Below are positions 1 through 12,800 of a stretch of 64,000 bases of DNA, one piece after another. Numbering within the stretch: position 1 is the first letter of the stretch; each line of letters opens with the position of its first letter. The notes under the pieces are model-generated. The model saw nothing but the letters and a program-made list of their open reading frames with translations. It did no database searches and was not told the DNA's origin. Made by a program: the position numbers and the translations under genes. The DNA is from Adenanthera pavonina (lineage: Eukaryota; Streptophyta; Magnoliopsida; Fabales; Fabaceae): contig JAIVEN010000013.1 of the NCBI GenBank assembly GCA_026686845.1, positions 15,086,001 through 15,150,000 on the forward strand, written 5' to 3'.

Positions 1-1375
1 GACAGGATATTAAAATAAACACAGGTCCAAATGTAGTTATATCCTGTATCTATAAAGTAGCAAAATACTGTCAAAGTAACTTTAATTGTCCAAGTATAGA
101 ACAAACTAGTATAGAATATATCTGGATAAAGAAAAATATGTAGTATTTTAGAAAAATATCCCCCTAAAGTGGCATGAAACCAGTAGCACATGGGAGAATT
201 TGATTATTTTAATATTTCTTCCAATGTCTTGAGACTTCAAGAAAAACATATGGCAAAATCTAATTGGTTTGCATTTTTATATTTACCCCTTTACTCTAGT
301 TGACTTTGGAGCAAAGAAACGAGAGGAGCAGCTATTGAAATATTGAGAGAAAGGTGGGAGCAATGTGAACGAGAAGAAGGAAGGAAGAAAATAGAGAGAA
401 AAATCCAAGAAAAATAGGTAAGCTTTCAACTTATGATTTTCATGGTTTCTAGCTTAGTTTTAGAGTAGTTTGGCTTGGTTGAAATGAGTTTTTCTCCTCT
501 TCTCTTGATATTCTAGTTTCAGTCAAGGTATAGGGCTGAGGGAAGAAATGTTTTCTTGCATAAAAACTTAGAGAAAGCACGAGAAAATGTATGAAAGACA
601 ATTTTTAGTAAGTTTGGAACAAGTTTTTGAAAATATTTTCTTTCCTCTTCTTACCCCTATTTTGGCTAGCTTAGAAGTATAGAAAGGAGATGCATTTTCA
701 TGGTTTTGATGTTAAAAATGGAATTCTTGAGTCTAAATTAGTAAAGAACAAGTGTTTGAATCAAAAGAATCCTTAAGATAAACTATATGAAATGTTTAAG
801 GTTTCTTGTGTTAGGATTAATATAATACATATTTTGATGATGACAAATATAAAGTAATAAGGAACAAATGCATCATAAATATATGATATATATTGTTCCT
901 TAAAGAAGTAAAATGTGTATTAGCATGTATCTAATTATATTTATAATACATATATTATGCTATGCACTAATAATCCATTATGCTTTTATGGCTTATAATG
1001 CAAGTTGGATATATAAATTAGACTAACTACTTGGTATGTAAGAGTAATACATCAAGTGTAGGATTATCCAAATAAGAAGAATGAGCATTGGAATAGAGAA
1101 CTAAGAAACAATATCATGTCTCACTCAAAGAAGAAGAAGAGAAATGATGTTCCAAGAATGGAAGATCAAATGAGAGCATACCAAGAATGAGAATGACTAA
1201 GTGAAAATAGAGTTCAACTTTTGAAGACATAGCTATTAAGTATATTTTATTTTTACTTAAGTCTTTAAGTGGTTTAACCTTTGAAATTTACTAATCTTGT
1301 TACCATATATTTTAAACGAGTTAGATTAAGTAAATATGATGTTAGCTTATATTAGAATTGAAAAATATTGGCTAA

Positions 1376-1990
1376 CAGACGAATTTTATATTTGACTCAT
1401 GTTTATTTTTTGCAAAATTCGAACTTTACTTGGTGAAATTCAAAGTTACAGAGGTATCATCTCGAATAGACAAATTTCAATTCTGAAATTTGAATTTTGG
1501 GCTAAGCACTATTAGTGAAAGTGTACAAAATTCACATGAAGTTTAGTAAAAATTCGAATATTGGTGAAATTCAAAATGAATTCATTATCACTACCTCTAA
1601 CAGATGAATTTTAGACTTTAAAATACGAATTTCAAAATGAGAACTAGTGAGTTTCGTTATAGCATGCCTCTAACAGACGAACTTTGTAGTTCAATAGTCA
1701 AATTTGAAAGAGAAAACTTTTGTATTATGTTGAACGTGCCTCTGACAAATGAATTTCAGCTTTTGAAATTTGAATTTTGAAGTACACTATGAAAACTTAA
1801 GATAACTGTTCAAAGTTCAAAAGATACACTTCCAATATGAAAATTCACATGAACTATCACGTGTTGACTTTGGCAAACTCAAAATTCGAATTTCACTCTG
1901 TGACAGATGAATTTCTTAAGTTCAACGTTAAGCACATAACTATGCTAGCTCTGCTAAATTCGTCTATTAAGCCTAGAAATTTGAATTTTG
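1376..1990 (+). repeat. U3 array of ACAGACGAA / AAATTYGAATTT words (solo LTR)
   Basis: Irregularly spaced copies of CAGACGAA, CAGATGAA and GACAAATG occur with AT-rich near-palindromes such as AAATTTGAATTT. This is a diverged version of the arrays in the LTRs of A, B and C. Spacing is not constant. Confidence 0.6.
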
Positions 1991-2301
1991 GAAAGACAAA
2001 CGCTTTAATGCAATTGGCGAATGGCTCTTTTTTAAGAGCAATAGCTAGAACTTATGTCTAATGGATATATTTTATGTTTAATATCTAATTAAGTCACAAA
2101 TCTATAAATAAAACCTTATTTGAAGTTATAGGTAACAATCTTAAGTGAGTTATGCTAAATATTGTTCCAATATATAAAATCTTTCTATATTAGCATTCTT
2201 AAATAAATTCACCTCAATAGAGTGAGTTTTCAATGTATCATTACTCTAAAAGAGAGTCTCAATTCTGTATTCATTCATCTTTACTATTTTCTGGGTAGAA
2301 T

Positions 2302-2324
2302 CTTAGTGTGAGAATAACACTAAG
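2302..2324 (+). other. Conserved LTR hairpin, variant stem (solo LTR)
   Basis: Stem CTTAGTGT / ACACTAAG, followed by GGGAT. In elements A, B and C the equivalent stem is CTTGTGA / TCACAAG, also followed by GGGAT. Both arms have changed together, which supports a structure conserved in the LTR transcript. Confidence 0.55.
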
Positions 2325-3864
2325 GGATATACACATTTTTTAAGGGTATCCGGAGAGTGGCTTCACAAGTACCTACTGAAACTTTTGTGATATACTGAGG
2401 TTTCACAGGTATCTTGATCAAACTTGTGGGATATAGTTGAAAATTTCAAGTGGTGGCTTGAGAACTAGACATAAGTCAAATGATTTAGGCCAAACTAGTA
2501 TAAATTCTTATGTCTTGCCCTTCATATGTTCATTCCATCTACCAATTTCTTCACACTTTGTTCATCCTTTTTCTACTGAACTTCTGGTGAAATTGGGCTA
2601 TGATTCAAAAAGAGCAAAAATCTTACATCACCCAATTCACCTCCACTCTTGGGTAACCAGCCAAACCTAATATCTTGGTTCTTGATGAAGCAACCACTTT
2701 AGTTGATTGATTTAGTTAGTATTGGGTATTGGTTTAGGACTTGGAGAAGGTCAAGAAAGCTTGTGGAAGGTTTGAAATCAAGTGGAAAGACTAAGGATAT
2801 GACAAAGGTAACAAATTTATATTTCTTGATTTATGTTATTTTACTATGTTCTATGACTTGATATGAATTGCCATGTTGTTTGTTTGATGATTGGTGGTTG
2901 TTTGGCTGAATTCTATGTAAGGATTTTATCTCGAGATGTCCATTTTATAAATCATTATGCTACCGAATTTTTTATAAAAATAATATGGTAATTTATGCCT
3001 TTATGTGTTTATATGATAATTCATGGCATAAATGATAAATATAAATGCATGAAATAGTCTTTGCTACTGGGATTTCCAAATCTCATCACCCAAATACTAA
3101 TTATGATAGGTTCAAATAATGGCAAGATCACCAAGAAAATAAGAGGCAAGGAGAAGATTAGTGATTATTAGAATTATTGTTACAATTATCACCTGTTTCC
3201 TTGCAATTTTGTATAAAATCATATGTGAATTTATGAAACTATGCCTTGTTGCCATCATGTTCTTTTAAGTGTTTTGTAATGCTAAGAATTTAGTTTGGAC
3301 AATTTAACCTATGTAAACATGTATTGTATTATTTTTGGAAGTTAATATGTAAATCTGCCAATTTTGAGCACTGATTGGTTAGATAGTTATTGTTTAGATG
3401 AAACAGAACATTTTATGTATGTATTATATATGCTTGGAAAGTATATAAATAGATCTTTCTAAAGAGTAAAAGAACATCTTAATTAGATATGTGTAAGATT
3501 TATTATGAATTTTCAAAATTGGTGCTAGAAATATGGAAAACAAGAAATTGACCATATGAACAGTAGAATTCACGAAATTTACTAGGCAAATTGGCACGTT
3601 AGAGTTACTATTTCATATTTTTTCCCATATAGATATGATTTTAAACTATTTTTAGAGACTGAACATATTGATATGATTTTTTTACATTTAGTAATGATTT
3701 TTCAAAGTTTGGTCTGTAAAAAAGACTTAACAAATAAATAGTAACTTAGGAAAATAAATTTGTCTATTTTGATCCCTTAAGTGATTCAAGCTTTTAAACA
3801 TGAGTAATTGGGCTTAGTAAGAGTTTAATACATGGAAAATGAGGTCATATAGTAAGGTGTTACA

Positions 3865-5304
3865 CATCTTATGCCTAGAACGAGAGTCGAAGTGTGAATC
3901 ACAATTTAAATGCTCTATCCTGCATGTTCAATGATTACAAATTCATTACTTCCTTCCAACAATAAGATGATTATTATATTTATGTACATTTAGAAACTTT
4001 CCCTTGAGGTGACTCTATTGCTACCTCTATTCTTTGATGATCATTCTCAACAATGTATATACGAGAGAAATTGTTATTGAACTTGATCATTTTTTTACCC
4101 CTCCAACATCTATGAAGTCTAAAAATGTTGTACTATCAAACTTCAATACATATATCAACTATGAACTATTAACATCACGGTTGATAGATGATGATATTAA
4201 TATTATTATTTCTTCAAGTGAGGTTTCTTCTTTAATCAAACTTCCACTTCGATTGCCTTCCATCATAATGCAAAATGTCATCTTAACCATTTCTGCATCA
4301 AAATGAAAATAACAAAAAAATTCCTTTCCCATTCTACCACTTATAAATCAACCTAGCAAAAAAACAAAAAACAAAAAAAGAAAAAAAGAAAAAAAGAAAG
4401 AAAGAAAGAAAATGGAGATATGTTATAATATGTTACTTTATCTAACCATGATTTATTAATAACAATAATGAATTTCCAACTGATGTCCCATTTTTTACTA
4501 ATAAAATTTCAAATATTTAACACTCAAATTACCTTTCAATATTTACTACTAAATCATCCCTTAATTAACACTCATGGAGCAATGAATAATATAATGGGGA
4601 TTGACATGAAAGAAATAAATTAATGTCTAATACCGACCCCACAAAACAAATAATCAAAGAAAAAGAAAGGTTGAACATGAACATCCAAGATACAAAGTCT
4701 ATGTTTTTCATTGTTTTCTCACCTAAAAGGTTCAACTTAACTTAAAAATGGTTCAGATTAACTTAAGGCATCATTTACACATCCATTCCTAAAAGCCACA
4801 ATATGATTTGCATTTGCCAAGCTGGACTTTAAGTGAGGAGATGCTAAGCACATAATAGAAAGATCAATGCTTACCTGGGGAGCATTCATTGATAGAGGGA
4901 AGGATCGATGGAGAAGAGAAGAAGAAATACAATGGAGGGAAGTACAGGTTGAGATGAAATGAAGACTAAATGGAGAAGGGAAGAGGGAGAACATGGCAAG
5001 AGAAGAAATGTGATGGAGGAGGGAATTTTTGAAGGCCACAATGTTGAAGAAATGGAGTGAACTGGAAAGTAGGCAGCATGGAGGGTAGTTTAGTCATTTT
5101 AGATCAATCTTTTTTTATCAATTTAGGAACAAAGTCTCTTTTTGCCATTTCATAAAATATGGATCCTAAAATGATATTAATTAAATATTTTGGTCATTAA
5201 CTGTCATTTTTCCTAATCTTTTCAACCCATGAAACAAACGAAAGAATCTTTAGTTCTTTGTGGAAAAAAATTCAAGTTTCAGTTGGAAATTTTCAAATTT
5301 CAAC
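3865..5304. other. Intergenic, no gene recognised
   Basis: AT-rich sequence between the end of G1 and the tandem duplication. It holds a poly-A/GAAA tract at about 4363-4410 and a purine-rich stretch at about 4860-5040. Short open frames here show no recognisable domain. Confidence 0.5.
4363..4410. repeat. A-rich / (GAAA)n simple repeat
   Basis: Runs of A interrupted by C or G that become AAAGAAAGAAAG. Confidence 0.8.
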
Positions 5305-5912
5305 TAGAATAATTTGAGTCTCAATTAGAAATTGTAAAGTTAACTTGTTTATATTTGGTGTGAAATTCAAGTCTTTGTTAGAAGTTTTTTAGTCTTAATT
5401 GAAAATTTTGAATCACATTTGGCCATTTTCAAGTCAACGTTGGAAAGCCAAATGCAAAATAGTAAATTTGGTCTTTCATTAATATTTTTTGTTATATGTT
5501 TAGGCTTTTGTTGATATTTTTTCTTTAATGTTATGAACCTTTTTTCTCATATAAGGGCATTTTCATCATTTTATCTTGTCTTTTTTTTTTTGGAAATTAA
5601 ACTTGATCCTTTGTTGGCATTAAATCTCCCTAAGGCATCAAAACCGAATTATTGGGTTTTGTTGTTGTTAAAACCCAATTTTCCCCTTTTTAAGCGAAAA
5701 AATTTAGATGCAATTATTTGGAACATGAATACACACTATATTCTCTTAAATGGACTTGAAAGATGATCTACATTTCCTTTGAACTATCCTAAATCAAAAT
5801 TGAACTATCTAGATATTTTAATTTTTTTAATATGATTTTAATAATATTTTTATTTTAAATGATGGAGAATATAAAATAATATTAATATTAAATCTATCAA
5901 ATTATAAAAAAA
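5305..5912. repeat. Tandem duplication, unit 1
   Basis: A 608-bp unit starting TAGAATAATTTGAG is repeated directly at 5913-6527. The two units are colinear over their whole length, including a shared TTAAATGATGGAGAATATAA block near each end. Differences are scattered substitutions and homopolymer length changes, so the duplication is not recent. Open frames in it look accidental. Confidence 0.85.
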
Positions 5913-6527
5913 TAGAATAATTTGAGTCTTAGTTAGAAATTGTGAAATTAACCAATTTTTGTTTGGTGTGAAAATTCAAGTTTTAGTTGAAAATCTTTTA
6001 TTTTTAAGTGAAAAATTTTGAATCAGATTTAGACATTTTCAAGTCGAACGTTGGAAAGTTGAATGCAAAATAATAAGTTTGGTCCTTCATTAATATTTTT
6101 TATTATATATTTAGTCTTTTGTTGGTATTTTTTCTTTGTTGTTATGAACCCTTTTTCTCATTAAAGGGCATTTCCATCATTTTATCTTGTCTTTTATTTT
6201 TATTTTTTGAGAAATTAAACTTGATCCTTTATTGATATTAAATCTCCCTAAAATATCAAAACCCAATTATTGGGTTGGGTTTTATTGTCATGAAAACCCA
6301 ATTTTTACTTTTTTTTTTAATGAAAAAATCTGGATACAGTACTTTCACATATGAATACACACAATATTCTCATAAATGGATTTGAAATGGTCTACAACTC
6401 ATCGGAACTATTCTAAATCAAATTTGAAGATAATTTAGTTTTTTAATATGATTTTAATAATATTTTTATTTTAAATGATGGAGAATATAAAATAACATTA
6501 ATATTAAATTTATCAAATTATAAAAAT
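5913..6527. repeat. Tandem duplication, unit 2
   Basis: The second unit, directly abutting unit 1, ends at about 6527. That is only about 17 bp upstream of the TATA box proposed for the phosphopantetheinyl transferase gene, so the duplication lies in its proximal promoter region. Confidence 0.85.
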
Positions 6528-6543
6528 AATATTTTACTTTTAC

Positions 6544-6552
6544 TATATAAAA
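6544..6552 (+). promoter_or_regulatory. Candidate TATA box of the PPTase gene
   Basis: TATATAAAA lies 276 bp upstream of the proposed ATG. Downstream sequence (6590-6740) is less AT-rich than its surroundings, consistent with a 5' leader of about 250 nt. The transcription start has not been observed. Confidence 0.4.
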
Positions 6553-6827
6553 CATAAAATCTAAAATAATAAAATCTAAACCGTTCAAATTTTATCTTCT
6601 GGACTCCCACCCGATCCTTGAGATGTGCACCAAATACGATCCCCTCAATGTCCATGTTCTCACTCGTCGGGCCAACGACTTGTTCCGCTGCCGTCCCTGG
6701 CCGGCTTCCCTGTCTTCTTCTAAATTTTCTGGTCACATTCGTTTTGTTTTAATACTTGTAAAAGTAAAGCCTTTAGAAACTAAGTCCACATGAAGCACTT
6801 GTAGATTTGCATTTGCAGTGGTTAACA

Positions 6828-9800
6828 ATGGAGGATGGCGTTCGGCGATGGGTCGTAGACATTTCCAAGTGGGACCCGCATCCCCACAACTTCTTCTGTG
6901 CTCTCTCTCTTATACCTTCCCATGACCACTCCTCCATCACCAGGTTACCTAACTCCTTAATTCTCAATATTGTGTAATTACTAGTTATTCAACATGATCC
7001 ATCATTGTTTGATTATTGATAAAAATAGACGATCTGCTTTTTCTATGATGTTCGACACTTCGTTCAGCTCTTTATTTCTTGTTTGGTCAATTTAATCCAG
7101 TTCAGTAAAGTGTGTATTCATATTCGGTAAAGAATATTAGAGTTGCACATAATCAGAATGTGAAGTAATAAGTTCTGATATCAGTATCTATGAATAGATA
7201 TCAGTATCTTTGATATTCATAATCACATGAAGGAATCTGTGGCTTGTGTTAATTTTTCTTTGCTTCACATCCCTTGCATATCGGCAGTTTTGTTTTTTTT
7301 CAGCTATAGCTTGTTAAGGTAAAAGTGAGTGAGGAAGTCTTACATTAGATTTTTGACATGAGTATATAAGGAATTGACCCATGATCTAATATCTAATTAA
7401 GATATGGTGTCAATGTTTTTTTTTGGGTATACCGTTGTCAAGTCTACTTTAACTCTGGAAAGTCCATATGATGATGACATCCCCAATTATTTTGAAACTC
7501 CTTGGCTTTGGGCCCAAAGGACCGGACTGTGGAGTTCAATAACAAGTTTAGTCTATATTCCTACTGTCTTCCCTTGGAAAGTCAAAGGGAAGTTTGAAAT
7601 AAGAGGTGATGGAAGGAATTTGCTTCAAGTGTTGGCAACTGGGCCACTTAGGGACCTTCTAATGCTTGGGTAAGGTGGAGAAGGACAATTCCTTTGGTGG
7701 TTTTAGTGATGGATGAAGAAAAGTGTAGCTCCACTTGGACTTTGGATTTGGCATGCCATTCCCATTTTCCATCACACGAGGAATGATTTGATTCCTACAA
7801 ATTGCATGATATAAGTTTGGTTGTACTAGGTAGCAGACACCCATGCTAGGTGTTGGGGATTGGATTAGTGAAGATTAAGATGCATGAAGGAGTGGTCAAG
7901 AGTTTGGAGAACTTCAGGCATGTTCAACAGTTGAAGAAAAGTCTAATTTCACTAGCCTAATTACAGAAGATTGGGTGCAACTTTGCAGCAATTGGAGGTA
8001 GTAAAGTTCTCAGGAATCAGGATTAGCATGGATGCTTTGACAGTACTAAAGAGGAATCAGATGAAGAACAATACTGAATGGTAGGATGGTTGTTGGTGAA
8101 ACATTTGCATTATCTATGGAGTCAGTCATGGATACTCTTGTAGGTTCTCGTGTATGGACCAATTGACAGTGATCTCTTAGTATCTTGAAGCTTCTTGAGT
8201 TTAATCCCTTACAAACTTCCGACATTTGGAATCAAAATTGAGGGTTCGCCATGCAAAAGCTTGGATAGAGCGGCAGCTCCAGTTTGAGACACTTGTTATG
8301 GGTGTGGCTACAGCTTGTGAATTGCGGAGGTATGGCACAACTCTAGTTTAAGACAGGTCTGACCTAAATTGTATGCATTGTAGAGATTGCTAGGAACACA
8401 CGCAAGTGATAAGTGGTGCAATGCAGTCCTTTCATAGACAAAGATGGGACTCATGTAAGGTGGGTTGGTGATGGTGATGTCCATTCTAAGTTGAAGAGCG
8501 GAGGATCTTCTAAGGTGAAAGGAGGTGGACACTTTTAAGCATGCTTGGGATATGATTGTGGGATGTTACAAATGTACTAAAAAAAGGGGTGCATATACGT
8601 CTGAATGTGCTCACATTTGAAAGGAAGATTGTTGAGGTACTAGTGAGAATGAGGAAGTCTCAGATTGTATAGAATTAGATATTTAGATGATTCTATAAGT
8701 AGATTAGCCTATAGCCTTAATCCCTTAAGGTTTTGGATCAAAATGTGATGTCAAATACACTTTCATACCTCCTTGAAAAGTCTAATTGACAATAACGCAG
8801 GGTATTATGAAGCTCTCCAGTTTTGGGCCCTAACAGATAACTTTTTCTTCTTGTTTGGTCAATTGAATCCTATTGTGTATTCATCATTAGGTTGGAGAAT
8901 ATGCAGGTTGCAGGTGAATCAGATTCTGATTATCAGAATATGGAATAGTATGTTCTTGCGTGAAGGATTGTTTATCTTGTGTTAATTTTATATGAATTTT
9001 GTTTGTCAGTTGCAGTGTTTAAAAATTTTACAATGGAATATGGTAATAAGCTTATGCATTTGAAGTTAGGTGGCTATTTTTAGTTTGTTCAGAAAATATA
9101 CAAACAGCTTTTGTAGGATTCATAACTGTTAGATGTACTTGTGCACTGGTAGGTTTATTAAGATGGAAGATAGGAAGCGGGCACTTGTGAGCCAAATGCT
9201 TCAGTATGCTCTTGTACATGAAGTGATGAATATCCCATATGACAAAATCATCATAAAACGGACATTGGAAGGAAAACCATATTTGGTATGATTATTTCTT
9301 GGAACTAAAAAGACCCCAAAAAAATGTGATTTGCTGATTAATAAAGTTTGGTCTCCTTAATGCGTTTTTCTGTTTTTTTATAAGTTACATTTGGATTGTG
9401 CATTGTTGTGCAATACATATGCATTTCCCATATACATTTGGCAAGTGTGTTGACTTCCCACCTCACTGTAATCTCCCAAAACCAAGGAAGGCAAACCTCA
9501 ACGTATGTGTTCTACGGACATGCTTGATTCTCATTCCTCATTCTGCAGTACAACAACAACATTAGCCTTATCCCACTATGTGGGGTAAAGATTCGACAGA
9601 TTTTTACGTTGGCTGTTGAAGGCCTAGCACAACCCTCCTCCTTTACCCGGACTTGGGGCCGGCTATGACACTACATAGGTGGAGTTATTTCTCATTCTGC
9701 AGTAACTAAGAATAATTTATTCAAGCCAGGATAAAGCATGAACAGTAGCCTTTTTGCTTCTAAGTTTCAACTTTTTTTCCTTTTTTTTTAAGACAAATAT

Positions 9801-12800
9801 TTCTTTCCCTGGTATGTGGTGGCCCAGTGGATTGAACCTGAGATTTCTTTCAAGCTATACAGGTTCTCCACCCTTAGACAACCCGAAGCAAATTCTTTTG
9901 ACATCCACCTTTTGTGACTTAAAGTTAGATTTTGCCTGCATGCATGCAAGCAAATTTGTTTTCTTCTGTGCTATTTTGTGTGTGTGTGAGTGTGAGAGAG
10001 AGAGAGAGAGAGAGAGAGCTGCATTTTACATGTTGCAACCAATTAATAAGATGTCAAAGTGTTGAGAAAAGGATCCTAGGGAGGGGGAGGGGGATATAAT
10101 TTATCTTACCAATGTGTTAATTAAGAAGAGAAAAAGGGCAGTGGGTAATTGAACATTGCAGCCTTGTTTTGCTGATCTTCTTATTGCACTCTTCCTCCCG
10201 ATTTACAAAATTTAGAACATTCTGACTAGATTGAATATGACTTTTTGCAGTATTCTGCTTCTTGTCCAAGTTAGCTTCTGTACCAATTACGTGTTTTCGA
10301 GATACCCATTGGAGAACATGACATTTTGACAGGAATGTAATGTTTTTTGCTTGTGTCCCCTTGACTGTGAGTTTTTTCTTTTTTTTTTTTTCTTTTATCT
10401 TTTTTCTGAGCCATAGATTGTGAGAGTCAATAACCTGGCAAAATTTCATATTAAATCAAGTTGGAATGTGCTTAGTCTTATTAATCAAAGGGGAAGTTGT
10501 AATTTCACCAATAGATCAGGGTCAAAAGATGCAATTGAATTGACCCTCAACAAATTGCACCCTGTAAAATGTAGGTAAGCAAGAAATTTCTGTTAATGAG
10601 TCATTGACAACTTAAACTCGTCTTGCCCATTATGTCAGGTAAGGCAGTGTGATAAGCATATGTTTTGATATAATTCTTAAAATCTTAAGCTTTTCTAACA
10701 ATTGGTGATCTGATGAATCTTTTACTTATAAAATAATTTAAAAATGTCATGAAGTGCAATTATTTCTTGTTTTGGTTAACTCAAGTGACGTTCAATTCTT
10801 GATCATGTCACTAAACAAAACTGAGTTGAATAAAGGAAAACGTACTACAGAATTTTTCATACAGAGTAACAATACTTATCCAGCATAACTATGTGTTCTG
10901 TGTTAGAAAATTTTAATTAACTAAATAACCAAAATTTTAACAGAAAGCAGGATATTTTAATGTGAGAAGTGGATCTTATTTTAATGTCTACATATTTCCA
11001 AAATCCCAGCGTAAACTTTTTTTATTTATTTATTTTGTTTATTTATTTATTTATTTTTTTAAATACTGGATAAGGGCCTGGGAACTGCTATGATCTTTGC
11101 GGTAACTTTCATGTCTGTGTTGTAACTTTTGTTAACTGCCTTAGTTGTTTTGTTAACTGCCCTAATTCATTGATCTTAGTTATAAGACATGAAAGTGATT
11201 GATTTTCCTGTAAGACGTAAACAAGTATAGTTGTTTATTAATTTGTATGCATAAGTTTAATTCTTCAGCTAAACCTTTTCTCTACAGAGTGTTTTATACC
11301 TCTGTTTTATCTACAACATGCAGTAAGTTCCACAAATATTGATGATTGATTTGCTTCATGAACTTGAAGCTAGAAAAACTAAGCAAATTATCTTTTATTG
11401 AGGAATCTCTAATTTTCTAGCTCAAATTTCAATACATGACGGTATTGACTTCATTTCTTTGTATGAATCATGCTAATTATCCTTCGCTAGTTTCTGCAAG
11501 TGGGATACAAATTTCTTGTTTCCTTATTGCTTTTTTTCTTTTTTGCCCTTTTTTCAGGATTATAATAAAGATGGTCACAGTTTTCCCAATTTTAATTTCA
11601 ATGTATCCCATCATGGTGACTATGTGGGCATAGCTTCAGAACCCATATGCCTTGTGGGATTAGATATTGTGTCCTATGATGCTCCTCAAAAAGAGACAAT
11701 GACAGAGTTCATTCAAAACTTCTCATCGTATTTTTCAAGTTTTGAATGGGATAACATAGTCAATGCTGGAACTTCTGATGATGTACTAATTGAATTTTAT
11801 AGGTATGATTATACTTAGAATTTTATTTTATTTTTCAACTATGCTCTTTTCTAATTTTACCTGCGTCAACATGGCTGTGGAAACTTGTAAGGTTTCTTTA
11901 TAACGCTTTCACTCACTTCCATTTTCTTAGCTATATTTTGATAAAAAAAAATACTCTTCTTTTTCTTCGCATTTTTCAAGAACAAAAGCAAAGTACTTGA
12001 TAAAATATGACTCAGTAAATGACATCAGTTAAACACTGAGTGCTTACCTCGTTTCATTTCATGGAACTGTTTTACTGATTCCCTGGTGCAAAGATTGCCT
12101 ATAATAATTTATCTATAAATTTATAGAACATCAGTAATTCAATAATTCTATATTCTTGTAGATATCAAGTATCAAATGAACCTTTACATTTTTTTTTTTC
12201 AAATTACCTAAGATGGGATCTGGAATTGCTTAAGTCTTGTATGAATAATTCAATGTCAGTTACCATCAGCTCTTAATATTAATTTTATTTACAGAACAAG
12301 TGGGATATTTTGTAAATAGAGAGTAATACTTTTAAATGGTGGGAGAACATGCTTAGCAGGCAAATGTGTGTATGCTTTGCAGGTATTGGAGCTTAAAAGA
12401 AGCATATGTTAAAGCCATAGGGAGTGGACTGACTGATGATTTGAATAAAGTGGAGTTTTTTCACACGAGTTGGATCAATATATCAGCTAAAGTGGATGGG
12501 AAGATTATGACAGAATGGAAATTTTGGCTCTTCGAGCTTGGAAAGAGACATTGTGTGAGTCCCTCATCAATTTTGACTAAACATTTAGATTGGTTCACTT
12601 AAACAGAGATGTTTCAATAAACCCCTTAAATTACATTTACATTTTGTTTGAGTTGTGATCCCAATAGCAGAAAAACTAGAGACTGATGTTGACCATTTTA
12701 AGTGGGTCCTAATGCCCTTTTCAGGCATATGAGATCACATTTTTCTCTTATTAGGAAAACCCTATTTTGGTCCTTGACAGATTCGGGTTGTTTCAATGGT

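Larger units (their letters stand above)
809..2672 (+). mobile_element. Solo LTR of the Sirevirus-like Ty1/copia family, nested in G1
   Basis: It starts TGTTAGG and ends CCTAATA, the mutated counterpart of CATCTAACA in the intact LTRs. It is flanked by perfect 5-bp duplications TCTTG (804-808 and 2673-2677). The body shares the layout of the LTRs of elements A, B and C: an array of ACAGACGAA-like words with AAATTTGAATTT-like words (about 1376-1990), a TATA box (2103-2110), a hairpin (2302-2324) and a terminal block resembling CAATTCACC..CTCTTGGG. It is older and more diverged than A-C. G1 sequence resumes immediately after it. This is a solo LTR left by LTR-LTR recombination (inference). Confidence 0.8.
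1..3864 (+). mobile_element. Long 'G'-family LTR, 5' end outside window (copy G1)
   Basis: This is the 3' part of a long LTR whose end, AAGGTGTTACA, lies at 3864. Its sequence is colinear with the copies at 17412-20550, 24237-30892 and 26773-30077. Position 1 corresponds to about 18000 in G2, so roughly 0.6 kb of the 5' end is outside the window. It is interrupted by a solo copia LTR at 809-2672. No coding sequence is seen. TG...CA ends starting TGTAAYAYCC are common among plant Ty3/gypsy LTRs, but no internal region is present here, so the superfamily is an inference. Confidence 0.7.

Noticed and set aside
1837..2061. 74-codon open frame in the solo LTR
   Set aside because: It runs through the word array of an LTR and is not conserved as protein in the other LTRs.
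4758..5039. 93-codon minus-strand open frame with a possible splice donor (CAG/GTAAGC)
   Set aside because: It comes from a purine-rich tract, gives low-complexity Ser/Leu/Phe/His protein, and no second exon was found.
6518..6736. 72-codon minus-strand open frame over the promoter of the PPTase gene
   Set aside because: Antisense to the probable 5' leader and without homology I recognise; part of it lies in the tandem duplication.
7404..7673. 89-codon open frame in intron 1
   Set aside because: It starts inside the left LTR of the small intron 1 element, has no recognisable domain and no partner exons.
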